Shown: positions 52,274-62,174, numbered from the stretch's first letter. The stretch is DNA of 64,000 nucleotides from Novosphingobium sp. (GCF_039595395.1 NZ_JBCNLP010000006.1:1183001-1247000); one strand, 5' to 3'. Numbers and translations: made by a program. The notes: generated by a model from the letters alone, not told the origin.

Positions 52274-53332
52274 TCACGCCGTGAAGAAACGGCTCAATCC
52301 CATATCGCGCAGCCCGCGGCGATAGGCCATTGAACTCATATCGGCGGGAATATGCGCTTCCATCATGGGGTCGAGCGGCAGGCATTCCGGCATCTGCGCC
52401 TCGACGATGGCCTTGTCCTCCTCGAAGACGCGGCGGTTGAAATCATAGACGTCCTGAACCGGCAGGTCCTTGTCGAAATTGCGGGCGATGGGCGCGAAAA
52501 GACGGGTCACGCGGGCCGAGACCGGCGAGGCGGCGTTCATGATCACCAGCCGCGCCGCGTCGGGAAAGTGGATCTCCAGCGTGGCGGTGAAGGGCAGATG
52601 GGTGCGGAAGTGGCGCAGCCATTCAAAGCCCGGCTTGCCCCGGTCGGTCACGCCGATGGGGTAATTGCCGACAGAGCTGCGATATTCCACCTCGAAGCCA
52701 TGTTCGGTCTTGGCCGGTTTGTAGGGCGGCACCTCGGCATTGTTGGCATCGCCGAAGGTGTCGGTGTGGACGAAGGCGAAATGGGCGACGTCGAGAAAGC
52801 CCTCCATCTGGCGGCCCGCAAAGCCGAAGATGTCGATGGTGGGGCAGACGATCTGCTGGAACTCGGCCTCGTCCCAATGCGGCATGTCGGGGATAACGGG
52901 AGCGCCGCCATCATGAAGCAGGCAGGTCCAGATCAAGCCGTAGCGCTCGACATGGGGATAGGATTTGAGGTTGAGACGCGCGGGAATATCGCGATCAGGA
53001 TGGGCCGGGACATGGTTGCAGCGCCCCCCGGCGCCAAAGCGCAGGCCGTGATAGGCGCAGGTGACCCCGCCCTCGACCTGCGTGCCCATGCTGAGCGGCA
53101 CGCCGCGATGCGGGCAGATGTCGCGCGCCACGACCAGCTCCGCCCCGGCGCGGTAGATCACCAGCGGCTCATCGAGCAATTTGGTGGAAAGCGGCTTGTC
53201 CCCGACATCGCGCGCCAGGGCAATGGGATACCAGTGCTGCGCAAGAATGGCCCAGTCGCCGCCGTCGAAAGTGCAGTTGCGGGGCAGTTCGGGCTCCGGC
53301 GGAGCGAGGAGCGAGACGGAAGATGTGGCCAT
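52274..53332 (-). CDS. hpxD: Rieske non-haem iron oxygenase, HpxD-like
   Basis: The 352-aa oxygenase has Rieske ligands CPHRG and CAYHG and the mononuclear iron site FLDVAHFAFVHTDTF near the middle. In Klebsiella HpxD, with reductase HpxE, hydroxylates hypoxanthine to xanthine; NdmA-type purine N-demethylases share the fold. Its location as first gene before hpxX-hpxY in the purine cluster supports HpxD. No reductase gene is present, so the electron donor is elsewhere. It is not close to the VanA at 3.1 kb. Confidence 0.8.
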   Translation of the reverse strand: MATSSVSLLAPPEPELPRNCTFDGGDWAILAQHWYPIALARDVGDKPLSTKLLDEPLVIYRAGAELVVARDICPHRGVPLSMGTQVEGGVTCAYHGLRFGAGGRCNHVPAHPDRDIPARLNLKSYPHVERYGLIWTCLLHDGGAPVIPDMPHWDEAEFQQIVCPTIDIFGFAGRQMEGFLDVAHFAFVHTDTFGDANNAEVPPYKPAKTEHGFEVEYRSSVGNYPIGVTDRGKPGFEWLRHFRTHLPFTATLEIHFPDAARLVIMNAASPVSARVTRLFAPIARNFDKDLPVQDVYDFNRRVFEEDKAIVEAQMPECLPLDPMMEAHIPADMSSMAYRRGLRDMGLSRFFTA

Positions 53333-53520
53333 GGTCAGAAACTCTCAGTGGGTTGAGAGAGAATGGCCGCGCTGCCCCGTGCGATCAAACGCAATCATTT
53401 TCATGTATCACTGCAAAAATCAGAACACCCCCGAGAGACCGCAATGCGCGGCCCGCCTGAACACATCAATGGAGGGATGTGAGCCGGAAGGCCGGACGTG
53501 ATCTCCTGCGCGCCCTCCAC

Positions 53521-54192
53521 CTATGACGGGGCAGAGTGGCGGCCAATATGACGAAGATCGGCATTGTGATGGACATAAACCCCGGCTCCCTCACGGCCTG
53601 CCAGCGCCACGATGGCATCGGCAACAGTGTCGGCGCCAATGGCGCCATAGCGTGACAGCGAACCGACCAGCACCGGCGAAAGCCATGCGAACAGTCTTTG
53701 GCCGATGGCTTCCCATACCCGCCGCTCAGAGCGCTGGCCCAGCAGGAAGCCGGGGCGGATCAGATCGACGCGATCAAACCCCAGATTGCGAACCGCGTCT
53801 TCAGCCGCTCCCTTGGTCTGGAGGTAGAAGCCTGGGCCGCCCGCCCCTGCGGAGCTGACGAGAATGAACTGACGCGCGCCCAGGGCACGGGCGCCTCTGG
53901 CAAACGCCAGCACATAATCGCGGTCGACGCGGAGCATGGCCGCCTGCGACCCGGCCGTGCGGATGGTCGTGCCAAGACAGCAGATCGCGACATCGGCCCC
54001 CGCGGGGGCATGGCCTTGCAACGTGGCCTCAGGCGCCGCGCAGAGCTGTTCGAAATCGATGGCACTGCCATTGGCGGGGGATCCTTGCCGAACAAGACGG
54101 GTCAGATCGACGCCGGACCGGGCCGGGAGCCTGCCGCTTACAAGGTTCCCGATCAGCCCCGTGCTGCCTGCCAGAAGAATGCTTAGACTCAT
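53521..54192 (-). CDS. NAD(P)H-binding Rossmann protein
   Basis: The 223-aa protein of the NmrA/oxidoreductase HTATIP2-like (atypical SDR) group starts LLAGSTGLIGNLV at residue ~6, with CCLGTTIRTAG and FILVSSAGA strand ends. The ATG 54192 start gives the canonical N-terminus. It is third in an apparent operon after the SDR and AraC genes, 10 bp from the latter. Reaction unknown. Confidence 0.82.
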   Translation of the reverse strand: MSLSILLAGSTGLIGNLVSGRLPARSGVDLTRLVRQGSPANGSAIDFEQLCAAPEATLQGHAPAGADVAICCLGTTIRTAGSQAAMLRVDRDYVLAFARGARALGARQFILVSSAGAGGPGFYLQTKGAAEDAVRNLGFDRVDLIRPGFLLGQRSERRVWEAIGQRLFAWLSPVLVGSLSRYGAIGADTVADAIVALAGREGAGVYVHHNADLRHIGRHSAPS

Positions 54193-54202
54193 GGTGAAAC
54201 CC

Positions 54203-55222
54203 TCAATGCAGAAACGCCTTGTCCGTTCCGTGAACCTCACGCCAGCGATTGGGCGTCATGCCTTCCCATTCGCGGAAGGCGCGATAGAAGGAGGTCGTGT
54301 CCTGATAGCCCAGCAGGCATGCCACCTCATCGACATCCGCGGCCGGATCGGCCAGCAGGCGGCGTCCAAGGTCATGGCGCGCCTTGGCCAGCAGGTCGCG
54401 GAAGGTGAAGCCTTCCTCCGTGATGCGGCGCTGCAGGCTGCGCTCGCTCATGCCCAGCGCCTTGGCCGTGTCCGACAGGCTGGGCTGCCCGCTCGCCAGA
54501 CTGCGCTTGAGCATGATCGTGACCTGCTGCGCGACCGAGCCCTTTGCATCGAGTTCTCCCAGCGCCGCACCAAGCGCCGGGGTCAGCATCTCCAGCATGT
54601 CGGGATTGTGCCCAGGGAAAGGATGATCCAGATCGGCGCGGTCGAGCACCAGCAGATTGCGCGCCATGCCCATGCGGATCGGGCAGCCGAAATAGTCCTG
54701 ATGCGCCGGATGCGCGGCTCCGTGGCGGGCATAGTCAATCCGCCGGGGCACGATAGGCCTGCCCGTCGCCCGGCGTCCCAGCTCGACCAGCGAGGCAAAG
54801 GTGATGTCCACACAGATGTCCGGCTCTGCCTGCGTGGCAAAAGGCCATTCCGCAAGGATTGTACATTCATTCCGCGCTTCGGTGATGTGCAATTGCTCAG
54901 GCATGCAGAGCCGCTTGAAACGGGCCAGCCGCGCCAGGCCATCGCGGTAGTCACGGGCATGGAAAGCGGCCAGGCTGGAAGGTGGGTAGATCGCCGTCTC
55001 GACCTCCCGCACCATGCGCAGGCCAAGCGTGGGGTCACCGGTCAGCGCCTCCAGGCCGGTCAGCAGCGCGAAATACTGGGCCGTGGTCACATAGGCCTGC
55101 CCGCCCACATGCAGCGAGGCAGGCAGGCGCGCCAGCCGCAGGAGCGCGGGCGGCAAAACCCCCATCTGCTCGGCAGCGCGCCAGAACGCCGCAGGCACTT
55201 TGCATCGGTCGACCTGAACCAT
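54203..55222 (-). CDS. AraC-family transcriptional regulator (OruR-type)
   Basis: The 339-aa protein has an N-terminal Arabinose_bd-like/PF12625 ligand domain (residues ~10-190) and a C-terminal AraC double helix-turn-helix (~235-335; SLSDTAKALGMSERSLQRRI, then VACLLGYQDTTSFYRAFREW). It is in an operon between the SDR (12 bp) and the Rossmann gene (10 bp), so probably controls them. Effector unknown. Confidence 0.9.
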   Translation of the reverse strand: MVQVDRCKVPAAFWRAAEQMGVLPPALLRLARLPASLHVGGQAYVTTAQYFALLTGLEALTGDPTLGLRMVREVETAIYPPSSLAAFHARDYRDGLARLARFKRLCMPEQLHITEARNECTILAEWPFATQAEPDICVDITFASLVELGRRATGRPIVPRRIDYARHGAAHPAHQDYFGCPIRMGMARNLLVLDRADLDHPFPGHNPDMLEMLTPALGAALGELDAKGSVAQQVTIMLKRSLASGQPSLSDTAKALGMSERSLQRRITEEGFTFRDLLAKARHDLGRRLLADPAADVDEVACLLGYQDTTSFYRAFREWEGMTPNRWREVHGTDKAFLH

Positions 55223-55234
55223 GCGCTTCCCTTT

Positions 55235-56071
55235 TCACGCCACCTTCGACAGACCGGTCGCGCGCCGCATCACGCCATCGAAAGCGCGATCCGACAGCAG
55301 CCAGCGCAGAAAGATCGTCGGCCTTGCAGCGAAACCCGCCGCATAGCGGGTCTTGGGATGCCTGGCCTTGACCGCCCTTGCAATCGTGTCGGCAATGATC
55401 TGCGGTGGCGACTGACGTCCGAGGCTGGCCTCACCGGTCATGGATTGTGCCATGACCTCGGCCTGCGGACCATAGGGGCCATGGCCCGAAGTCTTGCGCA
55501 GCTGATCGGCGGCGATACCGGCCCATTCGGTCCTGATCCCGCCCGGCTCGATCACCACGACATCGATGCCAAAGGGGCGAAGCTCCATGCGCAGGCAATC
55601 GCTGATCGCCTCCAGCGCGAATTTGGTGCCATGATACCAGCCGCCCAGCGGCGTATGGATCTTGCCGCCCATCGAGGTGATGTTGACGATAGTGCCCGAT
55701 CGCCGGGCACGCATATGCGGCAAGGCAAGCTGGATCAGGCGGACCGCGCCGAACACATTGACCTCGAACTGGGCGCGGGCCTCCTCCATCGGCACATCTT
55801 CCAGCGCGCCGTAAGAACCATAACCGGCGTTGTTCACAAGGACATCGAGACGCCCTTCCTGAGCGATGATGGTCTCGATCGCGGCCTGCATGGAGGCATC
55901 CTGGGTGATATCCATCGCCAGAACCCGAATGCCGCTGTCAGCCAGATGCCGCATACGCTCGACCCGGCGCGCGGCGCCATAAACCGTATGGCCCATCTGG
56001 CTGAGCCTGAGCGCGGTGGCCTCTCCAATGCCGGAAGAAGCGCCGGTGACGAGTATGACTTGATCTGGCAT
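55235..56071 (-). CDS. Short-chain dehydrogenase/reductase
   Basis: The 278-aa classical SDR has the cofactor motif TGASSGIGEATALRL at ~9-23, NNAG at ~83, and catalytic Ser (NITSMGG), Tyr and Lys (GWYHGTKFALEA). An Asp/Arg pattern after the second strand (GAARRVERM) suggests NADP preference. The ATG at 56071 is chosen since it begins the Rossmann strand; the frame stays open to 56248 without SDR similarity. It heads the operon SDR-AraC-Rossmann. Substrate unknown. Confidence 0.88.
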   Translation of the reverse strand: MPDQVILVTGASSGIGEATALRLSQMGHTVYGAARRVERMRHLADSGIRVLAMDITQDASMQAAIETIIAQEGRLDVLVNNAGYGSYGALEDVPMEEARAQFEVNVFGAVRLIQLALPHMRARRSGTIVNITSMGGKIHTPLGGWYHGTKFALEAISDCLRMELRPFGIDVVVIEPGGIRTEWAGIAADQLRKTSGHGPYGPQAEVMAQSMTGEASLGRQSPPQIIADTIARAVKARHPKTRYAAGFAARPTIFLRWLLSDRAFDGVMRRATGLSKVA

Positions 56072-56537
56072 GGATTGTTCCATCTGTTGATGCGGAGGTT
56101 TGGCAAAGCACGGCGACCCGCGAGCCACCTGCCCCTCCTTCCTAACGCGCAACAGCGCCTCCTTGCATTGGCACAACACGCCAGGGAATTTCCCGATTGC
56201 GCCATAGATGATGAAATAGACGGTCCAGGCCCAGGGCCGGACCACCAAGGGCTGCCCTTCATTTATTCAGAGGTCTGCGGATTTACGCTGTGGGACATCA
56301 TTCATGAAACGGCAGCCTGCTGCCCGCGCGAGCCGGCTTTCCCGTTGCAATCGCGCACTGTACACGCTGCTTTCAGTGCCAAGCGGCGCGGATGATCCAA
56401 GGGGGCCTGGCTGGCTGATGCCCCTTGCGTGACCGGCTGTGCGCCATGAGGTGGCACATTCCTGACGGAACGCCTTTACACTTGGCGGTTGGGCTCCGAT
56501 CCAGGTGGTCTGGTTTGCTCCGGGATTCGAGGAAATT
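56072..56537. other. Divergent intergenic region, SDR / thrC
   Basis: The 466-bp gap holds no gene I can support and presumably carries promoters for both sides. Open frames in it are extensions of the flanking genes. Confidence 0.4.
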
Positions 56538-57761
56538 ATGAACGCCAATCTGATTGAAAACCGCCCGACGTTCGTCAGCCACCTCGAATGTTCGATGACG
56601 GGCGAACGGTATGAGGCCGACCAGCTTCACGGCCTGTCGCGGGTGGGGCGGCCACTGCTGGTGCGCTATGATCTCGATGCCCTGGGCCGCGCTGTCTCGC
56701 GCGACACGATTGCGGCGCGCCCCACCGATCTGTGGCGCTGGCGCGAACTGCTGCCCGTCCGCCGCACGCAGAGCATCGTCTCGCTGGGGGAGATCGAGAC
56801 GCCGCTGGTGCCGATCCCCCGCTCGGGCGGGCCGGGCGCGATCGTCAAGGACGAGGGGCGGCTGCCGACCGGTTCCTTCAAGGCGCGCGGCTTGGTGATG
56901 GCGGTGGCGATGGCGCGCGAACTGGGCGTGACGCGGATCGCCATGCCCACCAATGGCAATGCCGGGGCGGCGCTGGCGGCCTATGCCACGCGCTGCGGAA
57001 TCGAGACCCTGGTGCTGTGCCCGGAGGAGACGCCGGAGGTGAATGTCCGCGAGATCGCCGCGCAGGGTGCCCGCGTCTGGCGGGTGAACGGGCAGATCGA
57101 TGATTGCGGCGCGATCGTCGGCAAGGGAGCCGCAGAGGGGCGCTGGTTCGATTTTTCGACGCTGAAAGAGCCCTATCGGATCGAGGGTAAGAAGACGATG
57201 GGCCTGGAGCTAGCCGCCCAGTTCGGTTGGGAGCTGCCGGACGCGATCTTTTATCCGACGGGTGGTGGCACGGGCCTGATCGGCATGTGGAAAGCCTTCG
57301 ACGAGATGGAGAAACTGGGCTGGATCGGTTCCAAACGGCCACGCATGTACGCGGTGCAGGCCTCGGGCTGCGCGCCGATCGTCCGCGCTTTCGAGGCGGG
57401 CGAGGAACACGCCGAGCGCTGGGACGATGCCGCGACCGTCGCCGCCGGTATCCGGGTGCCGCGCGCTGTAGGTGACTTCCTGATCCTGCGCGCAGTGCGG
57501 GAATCGGGCGGTCGCGCGTTGGCGGTGGGCGATCCCGCGATCCTGACGGCGGTGGACGAGGCTGCCCGAAAGGACGGCCTGCTGCTATGCCCGGAGGGCG
57601 GCGCGACCCTGGCTGCCTATCGTCAGGCGGTGAAGGACGGGCTGGTCGATGAGGAAGAGCGCACGGTGCTGTTCAACTGCGCGACCGGCCTCAAATATCC
57701 CATGCCGCCGGCCGACAAGTGGCTGGACCGACACGGGGACATCGACTTGAGCGTGCTGTAG
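56538..57761 (+). CDS. thrC: Threonine synthase-like PLP enzyme
   Basis: The 407-aa fold-type II PLP enzyme starts at ATG 56538 after GAGGA. The N-terminal segment (SHLECSMTGERYEADQLHGL) is typical of the bacterial/archaeal ThrC subset. PLP Lys is in LPTGSFKARGL; the phosphate-binding glycine loop is YPTGGGTGLIG near residue 242. It converts O-phosphohomoserine to threonine. It stands alone, not beside thrA/thrB, so a secondary catabolic role such as diaminopropionate or serine/threonine dehydratase-like activity remains possible. Confidence 0.85.
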   Translation: MNANLIENRPTFVSHLECSMTGERYEADQLHGLSRVGRPLLVRYDLDALGRAVSRDTIAARPTDLWRWRELLPVRRTQSIVSLGEIETPLVPIPRSGGPGAIVKDEGRLPTGSFKARGLVMAVAMARELGVTRIAMPTNGNAGAALAAYATRCGIETLVLCPEETPEVNVREIAAQGARVWRVNGQIDDCGAIVGKGAAEGRWFDFSTLKEPYRIEGKKTMGLELAAQFGWELPDAIFYPTGGGTGLIGMWKAFDEMEKLGWIGSKRPRMYAVQASGCAPIVRAFEAGEEHAERWDDAATVAAGIRVPRAVGDFLILRAVRESGGRALAVGDPAILTAVDEAARKDGLLLCPEGGATLAAYRQAVKDGLVDEEERTVLFNCATGLKYPMPPADKWLDRHGDIDLSVL

Positions 57762-58170
57762 GTTCGCTCTTCTTGTGCGTGCTCTCAGCCGTCACGCCAC
57801 GATCTCAAAGGTTGGGCCGAAAGAGCTGCATGATGAATAAAGGGCGACTTTCCTCTTGCCAAATCTGAAAGCGGGCCTTCCGGTCACCACGACTGCCCGG
57901 TCATTCGACAGACTGAGCCAAATTTGGTCACGTCACTCCCGACCTCGAAAAGTCACCTTCCCGGATCACCCGCCGGGGCTAACTCCAGATTATTGAGGCC
58001 CGCTCGCCAGACTGCCGATCTCCGGCCCGCAAAGGCAGGGCGCCAGATCGACCTCTGCCCGCAAATCCAGACACAGTTAAAAATTGCCATGGTTTTCATT
58101 GGCAGGTTCGTCGCCCTCAGCCATACGGCTGAGATCCGCAGAATGCTGCGGATCTCAGCGCGATTGAAAC
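57762..58170. other. Intergenic region with mutually exclusive hairpins
   Basis: The 409-bp stretch between thrC and ridA has no credible gene and is less GC-rich than its flanks. At its right end two hairpins compete for bases: CTCAGCC/GGCTGAG (58116-58122 with 58127-58133) and a perfect 13-bp stem (58129-58141 with 58146-58158, loop AATG). The second lies 12 bp past the ridA stop and could act as its terminator, though no T tract is seen. A palindrome CCAAATTTGG is at ~57918-57927. Confidence 0.5.
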
Positions 58171-58524
58171 TTACGGCTTCGCTACGGCGGCAATCACGAT
58201 AATTTCCACCTTATAGCCCGGATCGGCCAGCTTTGCCTCGCCGGTGGCGCGGGTGGGCGGCGCGCAATCGGCGACCCATGCGTCCCACGCAGCATTCATC
58301 TCCTCGAAATCCGCCATATCCGCCAGCCAGATGGTGGCCTGAAGCAGATGGTTTTTGCTGCTGCCGGTGCGCGCCAGCAAAGCTTCGATCTCGGCGAGGG
58401 CTTCCCTGGTCTGCGCCGCGACGCTCTCGCCGGGCGTGCCGACCTGCCCTGCAAGATAGATCGTATCGCCATGGATGACAGCCTCGCTCAAACGCGGGCC
58501 CTGGTCGATGCGGGTGATGGTCAT
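58171..58524 (-). CDS. ridA: RidA-family enamine/imine deaminase
   Basis: The 117-aa protein starts at ATG 58524. Family features: DTIYLAGQVG near residue 20, TREALAEIEALLARTGSSK, and the C-terminal KVEIIVIAAV in place of the E. coli-type EIEVIA segment. RidA hydrolyses reactive 2-imino acids. It is directly downstream of dadA (40 bp), whose product 2-iminopropanoate it would hydrolyse to pyruvate. Confidence 0.9.
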   Translation of the reverse strand: MTITRIDQGPRLSEAVIHGDTIYLAGQVGTPGESVAAQTREALAEIEALLARTGSSKNHLLQATIWLADMADFEEMNAAWDAWVADCAPPTRATGEAKLADPGYKVEIIVIAAVAKP

Positions 58525-58564
58525 GGGCTGGTCCTTGGTTGGGATGAATATGTGCAACCCGCGC

Positions 58565-59821
58565 CTATGCGCGATAGCGGCTGATCGCAAGATCGGCGGT
58601 TTCGATGGCGGGGCGGCGCCCGCTCATCATATCGGCGATCACATGAGCCGAACCGCAGGCCATCGTCCACCCCAGGGTGCCATGGCCCGTGTTGAGGAAA
58701 AGGTTGGGGATCTTCGTCGGCCCGATCACCGGCGTGCTGTCCGGCGTCATCGGCCGCAGGCCCGACCAGAAGCTGGCCTGGCCAAGATCGCCCGCGCCGG
58801 GGAACAACGTGCCGCAACTGTGTTCGAGCGTGGCGCGCCGCGCCTCGGGCAGATCATTGTTGAAGCCGGAGATCTCCGCCATGCCGCCCACCCGGATCCG
58901 GTCCCCCAGACGGGTGATCGCCACCTTGTAGCTTTCGTCGAGCAGGGTCGAGACCGGCGCGCGTGCCTCATCGACGATGGGCACGGTCAGCGAATAGCCC
59001 TTCACCGGATAGACCGGGAGACGCAGCCCCAGCGGCGCCAGCAATTGCGGCGAGAAGCTGCCCATCGCCACCAGAAAGGCGTCGGCAGCCATGTCGCCCT
59101 TGCTGGTGCGGACATGGGTGACACGTCCGCCCTGCTCGACCAGCCCATGGATGGCGGTGCCATAGTCGAAACGCACGCCCTGCGCGATGGCCAGCTCTGC
59201 CAGAGCATTGGTGAATTTGAAGCAGTCGCCGGTCTCGTCATTGGGCAGACGCAGGCCGCCCGCAATGCTGGCGGCGCTGGATGCGAGCCCAGGTTCCGCC
59301 GCAATGCAGCCGGCACGATCGAGCACCTCGAAGGGGACGCCATCCTGCTCCAGCACGGCGATATCCTTGGCCATCCCGGCCAGCTGCTTTTCCTCGCGGA
59401 ACAGTTGCAGCGTGCCCTGGCTGCGCTCGTCATAGGAAATCCCGTTATGCTGACGCAGCTCGATCAGCCGGTCACGGCTGAATTCGGCGAGGCGCACCAT
59501 GCGGCTCTTGTTGATCGCATAGTCGCGCGCGTTGCAATTGCCGAGCATGGCGGTGAGCCAGCGCAGCATCGCCATATCCAGTTTGGGGCGCAGGATCAGC
59601 GGCGCATGCTCCATCATCAGCCAGCGCAGCGCCTTCATCGGGATGCCCGGCGCCGCCCAGGGCGAGGCATAGCCCGGAGAAATCTCCCCGGCATTGGCAA
59701 AGCTGGTTTCCAGCGCCGGGCCTTGCTGACGGTCGATGACGGTGACCTCGTGTCCGGCCTGCGCCAGATACCAGGCCGAGGTGACACCGATCACCCCGCT
59801 TCCGAGGATGGCAATTTTCAT
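58565..59821 (-). CDS. dadA: D-amino acid dehydrogenase small subunit
   Basis: The 418-aa FAD-dependent membrane-associated dehydrogenase oxidises D-alanine and other D-amino acids. N-terminal FAD motif [34 protein letters not shown] and the C-terminal [18 protein letters not shown] are DadA signatures. It overlaps the alanine racemase gene by 4 bp and precedes ridA. Confidence 0.96.
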   Translation of the reverse strand: MKIAILGSGVIGVTSAWYLAQAGHEVTVIDRQQGPALETSFANAGEISPGYASPWAAPGIPMKALRWLMMEHAPLILRPKLDMAMLRWLTAMLGNCNARDYAINKSRMVRLAEFSRDRLIELRQHNGISYDERSQGTLQLFREEKQLAGMAKDIAVLEQDGVPFEVLDRAGCIAAEPGLASSAASIAGGLRLPNDETGDCFKFTNALAELAIAQGVRFDYGTAIHGLVEQGGRVTHVRTSKGDMAADAFLVAMGSFSPQLLAPLGLRLPVYPVKGYSLTVPIVDEARAPVSTLLDESYKVAITRLGDRIRVGGMAEISGFNNDLPEARRATLEHSCGTLFPGAGDLGQASFWSGLRPMTPDSTPVIGPTKIPNLFLNTGHGTLGWTMACGSAHVIADMMSGRRPAIETADLAISRYRA

Positions 59822-60948
59822 GGGGCAGTGTTCCAGCTAAGAGCGTCGGCCTCGGCGGGAAGCAGAACCCGCTGATAACGGCGACCAAGTTGCGTGAGAA
59901 TTTCGTAGGAAATGGTGCCCGCGTCCGCCGCGAGCTGATCGAGCGTCTGATGGGGGCCGATCAGCTCAACCGGAGCACCCGGATACAGCGCATCCTCGGG
60001 GACATCGGTGACGTCGAGGGTGATGCTGTCCATCGAGACCCGCCCGGCAATCGGCGCGCGCACGCCCGCGATCCAGCCGGCGCCCCGATTGCCAAGGCTG
60101 CGCGGCAGGCCATCGGCATAGCCGACCGGGATCGTCGCGATCCGCGTCGGACGGTCGGCCCGGAAGGTCAGGCCATAGCCCACCCCCGCGCCTGCCGGAA
60201 TGCTGCGCAATTGCGCAATGGCTGCCTCAAGGGCGATCACCGGACGCATCGGATTGGCACCATCATGCGGCGCGCCGCCGTAGAGCGCGATCCCCGCGCG
60301 CACGAGATCGAAATGCGCGCGGCGAAGGAAAGCCCCGCCGCTGTTGTCGAGGGCGAGCGGGACATCGGGGAAACGCCGCGCCACCTTCTGAAAACGCGAC
60401 CACTGCATGGCATTGGCCGGATCGTCGCCCTCATCGGCGCAAGCCAGATGGCTGATCAGCAGCCGCAGATCGATTCCCTCGAGCAGGGCGGGTGTGTCCA
60501 GCAGCAGGGCCAGCTCATCCTCCGGCAGGCCCATGCGCGACATGCCGGTATCGACCTGAAGCACGGCGGGCAGCCGGCGTCCCATGGCGGCGGCCTGCGC
60601 AGACCAGCTCTGGATCTGGCCCAGCGAGTTGAGCACCGGGATGACGCCCAGACGCGCGCAAAGCCCTTCCGATCCGGGCAAAAGACCATTGAGCACATAG
60701 ATGTCGAGGCCCCGGCAGGCATCGGCTCCCAAAGTGCCGACCAACTCTTCGGCCTCGCCCAGCACGGCCACACAGATATGGCGGCAGCCCTGCGCCGCCA
60801 GCGTGCGCACAACCTCGGCTGAACCCAGCCCATAACCGTTCGCCTTGACCACCCCGGCGACCTGGGCCGGTCCGACCCGGTCACGGATCAGGCGATAATT
60901 CGCCGCAAGCGCTTCCAGATCGATCGTCAGACGTGCTCCGCCAATCAT
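59818..60948 (-). CDS. dadX: Alanine racemase (catabolic)
   Basis: The 376-aa PLP enzyme starts at ATG 60948 behind GAGGGAGG. PLP Lys in [10 protein letters not shown] (~36), catalytic Tyr in [21 protein letters not shown] and the C-terminal [13 protein letters not shown] are conserved. Coupling to dadA and a divergent Lrp/AsnC regulator marks it as the catabolic DadX rather than the biosynthetic Alr, though sequence alone does not separate them. Confidence 0.92.
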   Translation of the reverse strand: MIGGARLTIDLEALAANYRLIRDRVGPAQVAGVVKANGYGLGSAEVVRTLAAQGCRHICVAVLGEAEELVGTLGADACRGLDIYVLNGLLPGSEGLCARLGVIPVLNSLGQIQSWSAQAAAMGRRLPAVLQVDTGMSRMGLPEDELALLLDTPALLEGIDLRLLISHLACADEGDDPANAMQWSRFQKVARRFPDVPLALDNSGGAFLRRAHFDLVRAGIALYGGAPHDGANPMRPVIALEAAIAQLRSIPAGAGVGYGLTFRADRPTRIATIPVGYADGLPRSLGNRGAGWIAGVRAPIAGRVSMDSITLDVTDVPEDALYPGAPVELIGPHQTLDQLAADAGTISYEILTQLGRRYQRVLLPAEADALSWNTAP

Positions 60949-61069
60949 GCCGCCCTCCCTCTTGTGAGGTTCTTGTAACGCATGATCCGTCAAATGAATT
61001 GCGAAACACGCGCATGTTCGACTAAGAAACGGGTGATTTTATCACGATCATGCGAGGATTTTGCAGATT

Positions 61070-61546
61070 ATGCCATCCACACTCGACGATCTCGATCGTG
61101 CGATCCTGCGAATCCTGCGCATGGACGGGCGGCGCCCCAATGCGGAGATCGCGCAAGCGGTGTCACTCTCGCCATCGGCCTGCCTGCGCCGCATCAAGAT
61201 GATGGAGCAGCGCGGCGTGATCACCGGCTATACGGTGATCACCGGAAATGAAAACGATGATGAACGCGGGGTCGATATCGTGGTGCAGGTCACGCTCGAC
61301 CGTCAGACCGAGGATTACCTCTCCCGCTTCGAACACGCCGTGCGGCAATGCCCCGAGGTGCGGGAATGCTTCCTGATGACCGGCCACGTCGATTACTGGC
61401 TGCGTCTGCGGACCGACAGCGTGGCGGCCTATGAGGAAATCCACGGCGAGGTGCTCTCCCGCCTGCCCGGTGTGACCCGGATCAGTTCCAGCTTCGCCAT
61501 GCGTGACGCGCTGCGCCCCAAAAGGAACCGCAAGCGCGGCTCATGA
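61070..61546 (+). CDS. Lrp/AsnC-family transcriptional regulator
   Basis: The 158-aa protein has the Lrp helix-turn-helix at residues ~4-60 (LDDLDRAILRILRMDG, then NAEIAQAVSLSPSACLRR) and a RAM (ligand-binding) domain with the VRECFLMTGHVDYWLRL stretch. ATG 61070 is used; TTG 61061 is an alternative with worse spacing. It is divergent from dadX, so probably activates alanine catabolism in response to alanine, as Lrp/DadR do elsewhere. The 121-bp gap between them must hold its operator. Confidence 0.9.
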   Translation: MPSTLDDLDRAILRILRMDGRRPNAEIAQAVSLSPSACLRRIKMMEQRGVITGYTVITGNENDDERGVDIVVQVTLDRQTEDYLSRFEHAVRQCPEVRECFLMTGHVDYWLRLRTDSVAAYEEIHGEVLSRLPGVTRISSSFAMRDALRPKRNRKRGS

Positions 61547-61580
61547 ACACCGGTCTTGCCGATGGGGCAGGACCGCCCGA

Positions 61581-62156
61581 TCACGCATCTTCAAGGAAGC
61601 GGATGATCAACACCTCCCCCTGCCCATCGGCCGTCAGCCTCAGCGATGTGCCCGGCTCGATATCGACCAGCGCATCGAAACGGCGCACGGCCAGCGATTG
61701 CCGAGGCGTTGCGACCGTCACCGCGCTGTTGAACACGAGGATCGTCGTCCCGGCATCTGCGAGCACCATCACGCTGCCATCGAAGCGCACGCGTTCCATA
61801 CGATGCGCACAGGCGCCGCGCCGCGTCATCGCATTGAGGTCGGTGGTCGGTTCCTCAACCGTTGCATGAATGGCCCGTTCGCCGGGAAAGGCATAGGGCT
61901 CGCTCTGCGCGGAGAGGATAACCCCGCCATTGGCCCCGGCCAGCACCATCGCCCCACCATCGAGCACCGCGATCGTGCGGTCGATACCCGCGAAATGCGA
62001 GAAGGGCCCGTTGCCGGCCACCGTCGCGATGCTGACCCGCCACAGGAAATCCTGGCCGTCGCCGCCTTGCGGATAGCAGGCCGCCACCTCACGGGTGACC
62101 CCGCCGCCGTTTTTCCAGGGCGTGAGGTGATAATCCTCCGCAAGCAGCAGTTTCAC
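61581..62156 (-). CDS. hutD: HutD/Ves-family protein
   Basis: The 191-aa cupin-like protein starts at GTG 62156 (GGAGAG upstream). Diagnostic [17 protein letters not shown] near the N-terminus, then [20 protein letters not shown]. HutD accompanies histidine-utilisation genes and may bind N-formylimino-glutamate or another intermediate to limit toxicity; activity not proven. It follows the hutU-like sequence on the same strand, separated by a terminator-type hairpin. Confidence 0.9.
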   Translation of the reverse strand: MKLLLAEDYHLTPWKNGGGVTREVAACYPQGGDGQDFLWRVSIATVAGNGPFSHFAGIDRTIAVLDGGAMVLAGANGGVILSAQSEPYAFPGERAIHATVEEPTTDLNAMTRRGACAHRMERVRFDGSVMVLADAGTTILVFNSAVTVATPRQSLAVRRFDALVDIEPGTSLRLTADGQGEVLIIRFLEDA

Positions 62157-62174
62157 GGCTCTCTCCGAAAAGAA

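Noticed and set aside
53936..56395. 819-aa plus-strand ORF opposite the SDR-AraC-Rossmann operon
   Set aside because: Covers three well-formed minus-strand genes and has no recognisable domain.
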